A program made the position numbers and the translations under genes. A stretch of DNA of 64,000 bases from positions 2,418,001 through 2,482,000 of the forward strand of contig NZ_AP018823.1 in NCBI RefSeq assembly GCF_002217795.2, given 5' to 3'. Origin of the DNA: Aquitalea magnusonii. Lineage in GTDB: Bacteria > Pseudomonadota > Gammaproteobacteria > Burkholderiales > Chromobacteriaceae. Shown piece after piece: positions 1-7,978 of the stretch (the first letter of the stretch is position 1; every line of letters begins with the position of its first letter). The notes under the pieces are model-generated. The model did no database searches and was not told the origin of the DNA. It saw nothing but the letters and a program-made list of their open reading frames with translations.

Positions 1-19
1 GGCCGGACATCACCACTAA
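1..19 (+). CDS. Possible 3' end of an upstream gene (very short fragment)
   Basis: In the second reading frame the first bases read Ala-Gly-His-His-His followed by TAA at 17-19, and a rho-independent terminator follows 25 bases later, so a gene probably ends here. The His-rich tail would suit the small NDUFS6-type zinc-finger protein that I recall upstream of waaF in related genomes. Five residues cannot establish this, and the true frame is not provable from the window. Confidence 0.2.
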
Positions 20-44
20 GTCCTGGCCTGACCGACGGCATGCG

Positions 45-70
45 AAAGGTGCGGGCTTCCGCACCTTTTT
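45..70 (+). terminator. Rho-independent terminator
   Basis: A perfect 10-bp stem (AAAGGTGCGG pairing with CCGCACCTTT) closes a GCTT loop and runs into five T. It ends whatever gene lies to the left of the window, so waaF starts a new transcription unit. Confidence 0.85.
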
Positions 71-151
71 CGCTTGCCCGCTCACCAAATCAACGCCAGC
101 TTGCCACCACAGCCGACACAGGATGGCGCTGATTTGGAAGCGGAACCCTTC

Positions 152-1204
152 ATGAAGAAAAAAATACTGGTCATCGGCCCCTCCTGGGTGGGCGACAGCG
201 TCATGGCCCAGCCGCTATACCAGCGCCTGCACCAACGACATCCCGGCCTGGAACTGCATGTATTTGCGCCGGCCTGGACCCTGCCCCTGCTCGCACGCAT
301 GCCGGAAGTGGCCAAGGCGCATCTCAACCCTTTCGGCCACGGCGCACTGCGCCTGCGCGAGCGCTGGCAAACTGCCCGCAAACTCAAGGCCGAAGGCTTT
401 GACCAGGCCATCGTACTGCCCAACTCCATCAAATCGGCCCTGATCCCGCTCTTTGCCGGCATTCCCTTGCGGACCGGCTTCATTGGCGAATCGCGCTACT
501 GGATTCTCAATGACACCCGCGAACTGGACGAGCAGGAACTGCCGATGATGGTGGAGCGCTTCTGCGCACTGGCAGAAACCCGCAACACCCCCTTGCCTCG
601 CCCCATTGCCCATCCGGCACTGGTCACCAATCCGCAAAGCCAGCTGGAAACAGCCCGCCGCCTGCACCTGGACACCAGTCGCCCGGTGGTCGCCTTCTGT
701 CCAGGTGCCGAATATGGCCCGGCCAAACGCTGGCCGGCGCGCCACTTTGCCGAACTGGCCAAACGCTTTGCCGCTGCCGGCTTTGCCGTCTGGCTGTTCG
801 GCTCGGGCAAAGACAAGGACATCGGTGATGACATCGCCCGCCTGGCAGATGGCACAGCCATCAATCTGTGCGGCAGCACCGGACTGGAAGAAGCCATCGA
901 CCTGATGGGCCTGACCCGCCTGGCGGTGTGCAACGACTCCGGCCTGATGCACGTTGCCGCAGCCCTTGGCAAACCGCTGGTGGCGCTGTATGGCTCCTCC
1001 AGCCCGGACTTCACCCCGCCGCTATCGGATCAGGCCGCCGTGGTCAGCCTCAATCTGGACTGCAGCCCCTGTTTCGAACGGAAATGCCCCTATCAGCACA
1101 CCAATTGTCTGGAACAATTGGGGCCAGAGATGGCATGGCAGGCCGCGCTGCGCTTTCTGCCCGAGCTGGGCCACTCCACCATTCAACTTACCCGCAGCAC
1201 ATAG
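152..1204 (+). CDS. waaF: ADP-heptose:LPS heptosyltransferase II
   Basis: This 350-aa GT-B glycosyltransferase (family GT9) adds the second L-glycero-D-manno-heptose to the inner core of lipopolysaccharide on the cytoplasmic side of the inner membrane. The N-terminus (MKKKILVIGPSWVGDSVMAQ) is the family signature and its length matches E. coli WaaF (about 348 aa). The C-terminal half carries the nucleotide-sugar part, including the FCPGAEYGPAKRWP and NDSGLMHVAAALGKP segments. I chose the ATG at 152, preceded by a purine-rich GGAAGCGGA, over an in-frame TTG at 74 because the latter adds 26 residues without family similarity and would lie inside the preceding terminator region. The TetR gene starts 9 bases after the stop, so the two may be cotranscribed. 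Confidence 0.95.
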   Translation: MKKKILVIGPSWVGDSVMAQPLYQRLHQRHPGLELHVFAPAWTLPLLARMPEVAKAHLNPFGHGALRLRERWQTARKLKAEGFDQAIVLPNSIKSALIPLFAGIPLRTGFIGESRYWILNDTRELDEQELPMMVERFCALAETRNTPLPRPIAHPALVTNPQSQLETARRLHLDTSRPVVAFCPGAEYGPAKRWPARHFAELAKRFAAAGFAVWLFGSGKDKDIGDDIARLADGTAINLCGSTGLEEAIDLMGLTRLAVCNDSGLMHVAAALGKPLVALYGSSSPDFTPPLSDQAAVVSLNLDCSPCFERKCPYQHTNCLEQLGPEMAWQAALRFLPELGHSTIQLTRST

Positions 1205-1212
1205 GCTGAACC

Positions 1213-1803
1213 ATGAGCGTACAAGACAAAAATAATCAGCCCGAGGAAAACAGCCGTCGCATGGAACTGGTGCGTGCCGCCGCCAAACTGTTCCGCGATC
1301 AGGGCTATGAACGCACCACGGTGCGCGATTTGGGCAATGCCGTCGGACTGCAGTCCGGCAGCCTGTTCTATCATTTCCGCACCAAGGAAGAAATTCTGGT
1401 AGCGGTGATGGCGCTGGGCATTAGCGCCACTACCGAGCAGTTGGGCGAAGCCATTGCGCGCGCCCGTAACCCGCGCGACAAGCTGTCCGCCCTGTTCCAT
1501 GTTCATCTGAACTCGCTGCTGGGGGATAACCAGGCCGCACTGGAAGTGATGCTGTATGAATGGCGCAGTGTCTCTGCCGCGGCCAAACCCGGCCTGATCG
1601 TGCTGCGCGACCGCTACGAAGCACTGTGGCAAGAAGTACTGGACGAGGCCGCCGCCGCCGGACTGGTCAAGCAGGATACCCGCCTGCTGCGTCGCACCTT
1701 GCTGGGCAGCCTGCACTGGTCGGTGCAGTGGTACAAATCCGACGGTGAGCTGAGCGTGGACGCACTGGCAGAACGCATGCTGGCCTTGGTGCTGTTGAAG
1801 TAA
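1213..1803 (+). CDS. TetR/AcrR family transcriptional regulator
   Basis: This 196-aa protein has an N-terminal TetR helix-turn-helix at about residues 15-62: the AAKLFRDQGYERTTVRDLG and GSLFYHFRTKEEIL segments are the classic pattern. The all-helical C-terminal half should bind a ligand and form the dimer. Its targets are not evident. It lies just downstream of waaF and could be cotranscribed, but no palindromic operator is obvious near it. Ligand, regulon and even the sign of regulation are unknown. Confidence 0.9.
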   Translation: MSVQDKNNQPEENSRRMELVRAAAKLFRDQGYERTTVRDLGNAVGLQSGSLFYHFRTKEEILVAVMALGISATTEQLGEAIARARNPRDKLSALFHVHLNSLLGDNQAALEVMLYEWRSVSAAAKPGLIVLRDRYEALWQEVLDEAAAAGLVKQDTRLLRRTLLGSLHWSVQWYKSDGELSVDALAERMLALVLLK

Positions 1804-1858
1804 TCACACACCATGGCGCCATCCAGACTGATTTATCAGCAAACCCTGCGTAAAATGA

Positions 1859-1891
1859 TATAAAATCACAGGGTTAGCCCATCAACAGGAG
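1859..1891 (+). promoter_or_regulatory. Probable -10 element and ribosome binding site of the Ser/Gln-rich gene
   Basis: TATAAA at 1859-1864 lies in an AT-rich patch (TAAAATGATATAAAATC) in otherwise GC-rich DNA, and AGGAG at 1887-1891 sits 7 bases before the ATG at 1899. No good -35 box is visible, so the promoter call is tentative while the Shine-Dalgarno is clear. Confidence 0.5.
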
Positions 1892-1898
1892 TTGCGCC

Positions 1899-2492
1899 AT
1901 GGATAGCATCTCTCGCTTGCAGAGCAGTAGCGCCAGCACCACGGCCAACTTGTTGCAACAGAGCCGCAACAGCCGCGCAGCCAACAGCAGCCAGAACACC
2001 AGCGATACCAGTACCGTATCCACCCGCAATCAGAGCAGCACCGAACAACTGCAAACCACTGCCAGCAGCCTGCAGGCTGTTGTCAGCACCCCATCGCGGC
2101 AAAGCCAGAACCGCTTCCAGATCGAACAGACACTGGCCAGCCAGTTGACCTCCAGCCAGGCCGCCAGCGTCAGTACCGACAGCACGCGCACCGTGAATGC
2201 CAGCCGGGCCAGCAGTGAATCGGACAGCACCACCAGCAGTACCTCGGCAGCAGCCGTCAGCAGCCGCAGCCGCCAAACCACCGCCAGCAGCAATCGCAAC
2301 AGCGAGCGCAGCAGTAGCGACAGCAATACCACCGCGAGCAGCCAGTCTGTTCCGGTCCGCAATCAGGCACAGCAGACGCTGGAAAACCAGAAGAACAGCG
2401 GCCAGATTGCCGTGGCGCAGTATCAGAGCAACCAGTCCCTGCTGGAAAGCACCACCCAGACCAGCAGCCGCAGAGTCAGTGAACAGGCCTGA
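1899..2492 (+). CDS. Ser/Thr/Gln/Asn-rich low-complexity protein of unknown function
   Basis: This 197-aa protein consists almost entirely of Ser, Thr, Gln, Asn, Ala and Arg, with many Ser-Ser and Ala-Ser runs and almost no aromatic residues. It has no signal peptide, no membrane segment and no recognised domain, so it is predicted to be intrinsically disordered. It looks like a real gene: it has its own AT-rich promoter region, an excellent AGGAG ribosome binding site and a strong terminator 20 bases after the stop. Its neighbour on the other strand is a YjfB-family motility-associated protein, which might hint at a flagellar or surface role, but that is only proximity. The function is unknown. 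Confidence 0.7.
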   Translation: MDSISRLQSSSASTTANLLQQSRNSRAANSSQNTSDTSTVSTRNQSSTEQLQTTASSLQAVVSTPSRQSQNRFQIEQTLASQLTSSQAASVSTDSTRTVNASRASSESDSTTSSTSAAAVSSRSRQTTASSNRNSERSSSDSNTTASSQSVPVRNQAQQTLENQKNSGQIAVAQYQSNQSLLESTTQTSSRRVSEQA

Positions 2493-2512
2493 GCCCGCTT
2501 CAGCACCGCACA

Positions 2513-2538
2513 AAAAAACCGGGCTTGCCCGGTTTTTT
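2513..2538 (+). terminator. Rho-independent terminator (symmetric)
   Basis: AAAAAACCGGGC pairs with GCCCGGTTTTTT around a TT centre. The A run on the left and T run on the right make it usable in both directions. It ends the Ser/Gln-rich gene. Confidence 0.85.
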
Positions 2539-2581
2539 CATTGCCGCGTCCAAGGCTGCCTGCTGCACCGGCAACAGGCAC

Positions 2582-2606
2582 AAAAGAAGCGGCCAGCGCC
2601 GCTTTT
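2582..2606 (-). terminator. Rho-independent terminator of the YjfB-family gene
   Basis: A 7-bp stem (AAGCGGC with GCCGCTT) around CAGC is bordered by AAAA on its left, which is the T run on the minus strand. It lies 15 bases past the stop of the gene at 2621. Confidence 0.65.
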
Positions 2607-2620
2607 CCAGTCAGACCAGT

Positions 2621-2815
2621 TCAGGCACGGACATCAATACTTTGCCCCAGATGGGCCGGATTCGACGCAGGCTGGCTGATTTGCGTGCCGACATCGCTGG
2701 CACCCTGCACCAAGGACAATACCGACTGGCCTTCGGCCTGCAGCGATTTTTTCAGGGCGAACACCTGAGTGGCCGATGAAACATTCTGTCCGCTTACTTG
2801 ACTTATTCCGTCCAT
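2621..2815 (-). CDS. YjfB family protein (putative motility-associated)
   Basis: This 64-aa protein matches the small YjfB family. It has an N-terminal amphipathic segment, a central helix with an internal Gln-Ser-Val pattern and the diagnostic C-terminus NPAHLGQSIDVRA, in which PxxLGxxIDVxA is the conserved end. Family members are short cytoplasmic proteins tentatively linked to motility; their biochemistry is not known. The start is firm: GGAGG stands 7 bases upstream of the ATG. It is transcribed away from trxB and ends at a terminator that faces the Ser/Gln-rich gene. No sigma-28 flagellar promoter is recognisable upstream. Confidence 0.75.
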   Translation of the reverse strand: MDGISQVSGQNVSSATQVFALKKSLQAEGQSVLSLVQGASDVGTQISQPASNPAHLGQSIDVRA

Positions 2816-2894
2816 GCCCCCACCTCCGCACTCATTACACGATTTAACAAGTCCAGTTTAGACCGCATGCGCCATTCTGTCATGGCAAAGCTGC

Positions 2895-3887
<993 letters not shown>

Positions 3888-3891
3888 TATC

Positions 3892-4524
3892 TTGAAGGCC
3901 TTCAAGGATACATTGAAGGAAATCCGCCGGCAGGCGCGTCGCAGTGACGTGCCTGCCGTGCGTACGCCTACCCCTGCTCCACTTCCCGAGCCCGATTTCA
4001 AGCAACTGTTCAGCGATGTCATCCCGCTGAAGAGTCAGCCGCGTCACATCCCGCAGCACAAGAAACCCAGCCCGCACCCACGTCGCCGCCATGCTCAGCA
4101 CGGCTTGTCAGCCCACACCGAGATGGAAGTGCTGCGTCATATGTCCGGCCTGTTCGAACCACAAGACAACCTGGCACAGTTTTCCCGCCCCGGCATGCCA
4201 GGCCAGACGCTCAGGCGCTTGCGCAATGGCCATTGGCCGGTTGCCTGCCAACTGGACTTGCACGGCATGGATCGTTACCAGGCGCAGGATGCATTGGCCC
4301 TGTTCTTGCACCGCGCACGACACCGCGGCCCCTGCTTGCGCATCATTCATGGCAAAGGCTTTGGCTCCAATGGCCAACCTGTGCTGAAAAAACTGGTGCG
4401 TAGCTGGCTGCGCCATCACCCGGAGGTATTGGCCTTCTGCCAGGCCAGCGAAACCATGGGAGGAGAAGGCGCACTGCTGGTGCTGATACGACGTGGTCAT
4501 CATGAAGAAAACGGCTCAGAATAA
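3892..4524 (+). CDS. Smr-domain (MutS2 C-terminal-like) protein, putative endonuclease
   Basis: This 210-aa protein has a basic, Pro-rich N-terminal half and a C-terminal Smr domain from about residue 120 to 200. LDLHGMDRYQAQDAL is the conserved LDLHG motif, and LRIIHGKG followed by GGEGALLVLIRR is the conserved HGKG and C-terminal strand. Stand-alone Smr proteins (SmrA/SmrB/YdaL type) are nucleases; SmrB acts on mRNA at collided ribosomes. The start is a TTG at 3892, because the first ATG comes well inside the conserved region and the residues from TTG onward resemble relatives as I recall them. It follows trxB closely. Confidence 0.85.
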   Translation: MKAFKDTLKEIRRQARRSDVPAVRTPTPAPLPEPDFKQLFSDVIPLKSQPRHIPQHKKPSPHPRRRHAQHGLSAHTEMEVLRHMSGLFEPQDNLAQFSRPGMPGQTLRRLRNGHWPVACQLDLHGMDRYQAQDALALFLHRARHRGPCLRIIHGKGFGSNGQPVLKKLVRSWLRHHPEVLAFCQASETMGGEGALLVLIRRGHHEENGSE

Positions 4525-4606
4525 GGATGACAACCGTAAGAAATTTCCGCTAAGCTCAAAGCAAGGCGGTTGTACTCCCACCAACCACCACCGTCAGGAG
4601 TCTTGC

Positions 4607-5059
4607 ATGTCAGGCACACCCTGCCCCGACTTCACCCTGCCCGGCACCGCCGGCACCACCTTCTCTCTTTCCGCTGCGTCCAAGCCGCTGGTGATCTACT
4701 TCTACCCCAAGGACAACACGCCGGGCTGCACCAACGAAACCATGGATTTCCGCGACCTGCACGCCCAATTTGCCGCGGCTGGCGTCAGCATTGTCGGTAT
4801 CTCGCGTGACAGCATCAAATCGCATGAAAACTTCAAGGCCAAGCTGGAGTTGCCGTTTGAATTGCTATCCGATGCGGAGGAAACTGTTTGTACCCTGTTT
4901 GACGTCATCAAAATGAAAAACATGTACGGCAAGCAGGTCAGAGGCATCGAGCGCAGTACCTTCGTGATCGATGCCGGCGGCGTGATCGTGCGCGAATGGC
5001 GCAAGGTGAAAGTGCCCGGTCATGCTGCTGAAGTTCTTGCCTTTGTAAACACTCTCTAA
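4607..5059 (+). CDS. bcp: Thioredoxin-dependent peroxiredoxin, Bcp/PrxQ type
   Basis: This 150-aa protein reduces peroxides and alkyl hydroperoxides using thioredoxin. The peroxidatic cysteine lies in YFYPKDNTPGCTNE at about residue 43. The second cysteine found five residues later in E. coli Bcp is absent here (the helix reads CTNETMDF), so resolution must use another cysteine, such as the one in EETVCTLF, or an external thiol. The start is the ATG at 4607 with CAGGAG 7 bases upstream; an earlier in-frame ATG inside the previous gene has no such site. An ACAACCG / CGGTTGT inverted repeat at 4531-4573 lies in the leader. Confidence 0.93.
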   Translation: MSGTPCPDFTLPGTAGTTFSLSAASKPLVIYFYPKDNTPGCTNETMDFRDLHAQFAAAGVSIVGISRDSIKSHENFKAKLELPFELLSDAEETVCTLFDVIKMKNMYGKQVRGIERSTFVIDAGGVIVREWRKVKVPGHAAEVLAFVNTL

Positions 5060-5109
5060 CGCAGTGCCCCGGTCTGCCGACCGGGCTCTGCATCGCCAAG
5101 GGGTCCATC

Positions 5110-6513
5110 ATGGTAAGCCGTAAGAAAAGCAAAACCACCAAGCTGTTCGTTCTGGACACCAATGTATTGCTGCACGACCCTACCAGTTTGTACCGCTTCG
5201 AAGAGCATGATGTTTTCATCCCCATCATCACCCTGGAAGAGCTGGACGCCCACAAGAGCGGCATGTCGGAAGTGGCGCGCAATGCCCGCCAGACCAGCCG
5301 CTTTCTGGACGATATTGTCAGCGGCTGCGAAAACAAGATTGAAGCCGGCATCACGCTGAAAAATGCCAGTCGTGATGCTGCCACTGGCAAGCTGATCCTG
5401 CAGACCCAGGCCATTCACAGCGTGCTGCCCGCTTCCCTGCCGGTAGGCAAGGCGGACAATCAGATCCTCGGCATCGTGATGGCCCTCAAGGAGCTGCATC
5501 CGGAGCGCTCGGTCATCCTGGTTTCCAAGGACATCAATATGCGCATCAAGGCCCGTGCGCTGGGCCTGGATGCCGAAGATTACTTCAACGACAAGGTGCT
5601 GCAGGATTCGGACCTGCTGTACACCGGCACGCGTGAAATCGACGAGGCGTTCTGGGAACGCAATGGCAAGGACATGAAGTCCTGGCAGGAACAGGGCCGC
5701 AGCTTCTATCAGGTAAAAGGGCAGGATGTTCCCAACCTGCTGATCAACCAGATGCTGTGGCAGGAAGGACCGCAGCCTTTGCAGGCGCGCGTGATCAAGG
5801 TGGAAGGCAAGAGCGCCGTGATCCAGACCCTGAAGGATTACAGCCACCACAAGAACAATGTGTGGGGCATTACCGCGCGCAACCGGGAACAAAACTTCGC
5901 GCTGAACCTGCTGATGGACCCTGAAGTGGACTTCATCACCTTGCTCGGCCAGGCCGGCACCGGCAAAACCCTGCTCACCCTGGCCGCGGGCCTGGCCATG
6001 ACGCTGGAGCAAAAACTGTATTCGGAAATCATCATGACCCGTGTCACCGTGCCGGTAGGCGAGGACATCGGATTCTTGCCGGGCACCGAAGAGGAAAAGA
6101 TGGCCCCGTGGATGGGTGCGCTGGAAGACAACCTGGACGTGCTCAACAAGAGCGATGACGACGGCGGCGACTGGGGCCGTGCCGCCACCCGCGACCTGGT
6201 GCGTTCGCGCATCAAGGTGAAGTCACTCAACTTCATGCGCGGCCGGACCTTCCTCAACAAGTACCTGATCATCGACGAGGCGCAAAACCTGACGCCCAAG
6301 CAGATGAAGACACTGATCACTCGTGCAGGTCCGGGAACCAAGGTAGTCTGTCTGGGCAATATTTCGCAAATCGACACCCCCTATCTGACCGAAGGCAGTT
6401 CCGGCCTCACCTACGTGGTGGACCGCTTCAAGGGCTGGGAACATTCCGGCCATATCACCCTGCAACGCGGGGAACGTTCACGCTTGGCAGACCATGCCGG
6501 AGAGGTACTTTGA
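5110..6513 (+). CDS. PIN domain-PhoH ATPase (PhoH2 type)
   Basis: This 467-aa protein fuses an N-terminal PIN ribonuclease domain to a C-terminal PhoH ATPase. The PIN domain (about residues 12-150) shows TKLFVLDTNVLLHDP with its first acidic residue, and LEELDAHKSG. The PhoH domain (about 240-467) has Walker A in LGQAGTGKTLLTLAAGL, near residue 280, and Walker B in YLIIDEAQNLTP. Family members are ATP-dependent RNA helicase/nucleases. AAGGGG lies just before the start codon. A short hairpin (CCCGGTC/GACCGGG, 5066-5084) without a T run lies between bcp and this gene. The next gene begins at or just past its 3' end, implying cotranscription. Confidence 0.9.
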   Translation: MVSRKKSKTTKLFVLDTNVLLHDPTSLYRFEEHDVFIPIITLEELDAHKSGMSEVARNARQTSRFLDDIVSGCENKIEAGITLKNASRDAATGKLILQTQAIHSVLPASLPVGKADNQILGIVMALKELHPERSVILVSKDINMRIKARALGLDAEDYFNDKVLQDSDLLYTGTREIDEAFWERNGKDMKSWQEQGRSFYQVKGQDVPNLLINQMLWQEGPQPLQARVIKVEGKSAVIQTLKDYSHHKNNVWGITARNREQNFALNLLMDPEVDFITLLGQAGTGKTLLTLAAGLAMTLEQKLYSEIIMTRVTVPVGEDIGFLPGTEEEKMAPWMGALEDNLDVLNKSDDDGGDWGRAATRDLVRSRIKVKSLNFMRGRTFLNKYLIIDEAQNLTPKQMKTLITRAGPGTKVVCLGNISQIDTPYLTEGSSGLTYVVDRFKGWEHSGHITLQRGERSRLADHAGEVL

Positions 6514-6517
6514 TTCA

Positions 6518-7351
6518 ATGCAACCACGCCTCGAACTGATTCATGAGGCAGCAACAGGGACGGCGCGCCAAGCGCCGCCCCTTTTGTTTGTCCACGGCGC
6601 ATTCTGTGCCGCCTGGTGCTGGCAGGAAGCCTTCCTGCCCTGGTTTGCCCGCCAGGGCTACGACTGCTGGGCGCTCAGCCTGGAAGGACATGGCGACAGC
6701 GACGGCCACCAATACCTGGCGGCCATCAGCATAGACGACTATGTGAGCAATCTGAGTGCGGCGGTCAAGCGCATCAAGCGTACGCCCATCATGATTGGCC
6801 ACTCGATGGGGGGCTTCGTCCTACAGCAATACCTGACCCGTCAGCGCCTGCCGGCTGCCGCCTTCCTGGCATCAGTGCCGCCTACCGGGCTGGCCAGCTC
6901 CAGCCTGCGCCTGCTGACCCAGGCACCGGCCTTGCTGCTGAACCTGAATCGATACCAGCAAGGCAATTACAATCCGGCTCAGGATGAGCTGCGCGACTTG
7001 CTGCTGTCGGCGGATGCGCCTGCCAACATCACGGCATTGCTGGTGGAAAAGTGCCAACTGGAAAGTCAGCGCGCGGTGATGGACATGACCTTGGTCAATC
7101 CCTTGGGGATAGCGGCCATCCCGCCGTTACCGGCCCTGGTGCTGGGGGCGGCCGAGGACATGCTGATCTCACCGCAGGATGTGGTGGCAACAGCAGAGCG
7201 ACTGGATGTACATGCGGAAATCCTGCCGCATATGGGTCATATGATGATGCTGGACACGCACTGGGAACGCACGGCAGAGCGCCTGCTGCAGTGGCTGGAG
7301 CAGTTACCGCCCGAGGTGCTTGCCGCGTCCCCCAGCCATGCCACGGCCTGA
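6518..7351 (+). CDS. Alpha/beta hydrolase
   Basis: This 277-aa alpha/beta hydrolase has the oxyanion segment LLFVHGAFCAAWCW, the nucleophile elbow GHSMGG at about residue 95, an acidic residue near LGAAEDMLISP and the catalytic His in HMGHMMMLD. The substrate is unknown. I prefer the ATG at 6518 with GGAGAG 12 bases upstream. An in-frame ATG at 6494 would overlap the PhoH gene by 20 bases and adds only eight residues. A terminator follows, so this is the last gene of the unit. Confidence 0.85.
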   Translation: MQPRLELIHEAATGTARQAPPLLFVHGAFCAAWCWQEAFLPWFARQGYDCWALSLEGHGDSDGHQYLAAISIDDYVSNLSAAVKRIKRTPIMIGHSMGGFVLQQYLTRQRLPAAAFLASVPPTGLASSSLRLLTQAPALLLNLNRYQQGNYNPAQDELRDLLLSADAPANITALLVEKCQLESQRAVMDMTLVNPLGIAAIPPLPALVLGAAEDMLISPQDVVATAERLDVHAEILPHMGHMMMLDTHWERTAERLLQWLEQLPPEVLAASPSHATA

Positions 7352-7381
7352 TATCAGCCAGGCTGCAGCACCATGATAAGC

Positions 7382-7407
7382 AAAGCCGCTCACAACAGCG
7401 GCTTTTT
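7382..7407 (+). terminator. Rho-independent terminator
   Basis: AAAGCCGCT pairs with AGCGGCTTT around CACAAC, followed by a run of five T. It closes the rightward bcp-side unit and faces the leftward pepA operon. Confidence 0.85.
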
Positions 7408-7426
7408 CATGGCTGACCAGCAGGCA

Positions 7427-7978
7427 TCAGGCGCGGCGGTGCGGTTGCCACAAGACATCGGGCTGGCCCAGCACCTTGTTCAAATGACGGGCCAGAATGA
7501 ACAGGGCATCGGACAAGCGGTTCAGATACTGCCGTGCCGATGGTGAAACCTCGCCCTCATGCGAGGCGGCCACCAGTGCGCGTTCGGCCCGACGACACAC
7601 CGAACGGGCCTGGTGGGCCAGGCCAGCCGGACGCGAGCCCCCCGGCAAAATGAACTCCTTGAGCATGGGCAGATCAGCATTCATTTGACTCACCCACTCT
7701 TCCAGCATGGCAACATGCTCCGGCTTGAGTGCGGCATAGCCCGGCACCGCCAGCTCGGAGCCCAGATCAAACAGATCGTGCTGCACCGCCAGCAAGCGCT
7801 GTGCGACCTCAACGGGCAGGTCCTCGGCCAGCAGCACACCCAAAACCGAATTAAGCTCGTCTACATCACCCAGCGCCTGAACGCGCGTGCAATCCTTGGC
7901 CACCCGGCTGCCATCCCCCAGACCGGTGGTGCCGTCGTCCCCGGTACGGGTGACAATACGGGATAAACGGTGTCCCAT
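7427..7978 (-). CDS. Cob(I)alamin adenosyltransferase, PduO type
   Basis: This 183-aa protein transfers the adenosyl group of ATP to cob(I)alamin to form adenosylcobalamin. The N-terminal TRTGDDGTTGLGDGSRV is the ATP-binding signature. The central VDELNSVLG and the C-terminal CRRAERALV and YLNRLSDALFILAR helices complete the PduO/MMAB four-helix fold. It is the last gene of a leftward operon and its start shares one base with the stop of the 781-aa gene. The link of this enzyme to pepA and holC looks organisational rather than functional. Confidence 0.92.
   Translation of the reverse strand: MGHRLSRIVTRTGDDGTTGLGDGSRVAKDCTRVQALGDVDELNSVLGVLLAEDLPVEVAQRLLAVQHDLFDLGSELAVPGYAALKPEHVAMLEEWVSQMNADLPMLKEFILPGGSRPAGLAHQARSVCRRAERALVAASHEGEVSPSARQYLNRLSDALFILARHLNKVLGQPDVLWQPHRRA

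Noticed and set aside
5066..5084. CCCGGTC/GACCGGG hairpin between bcp and the PhoH gene as a terminator
   Set aside because: There is no T run after the stem and the next gene has only a short leader, so it is not called as a terminator.
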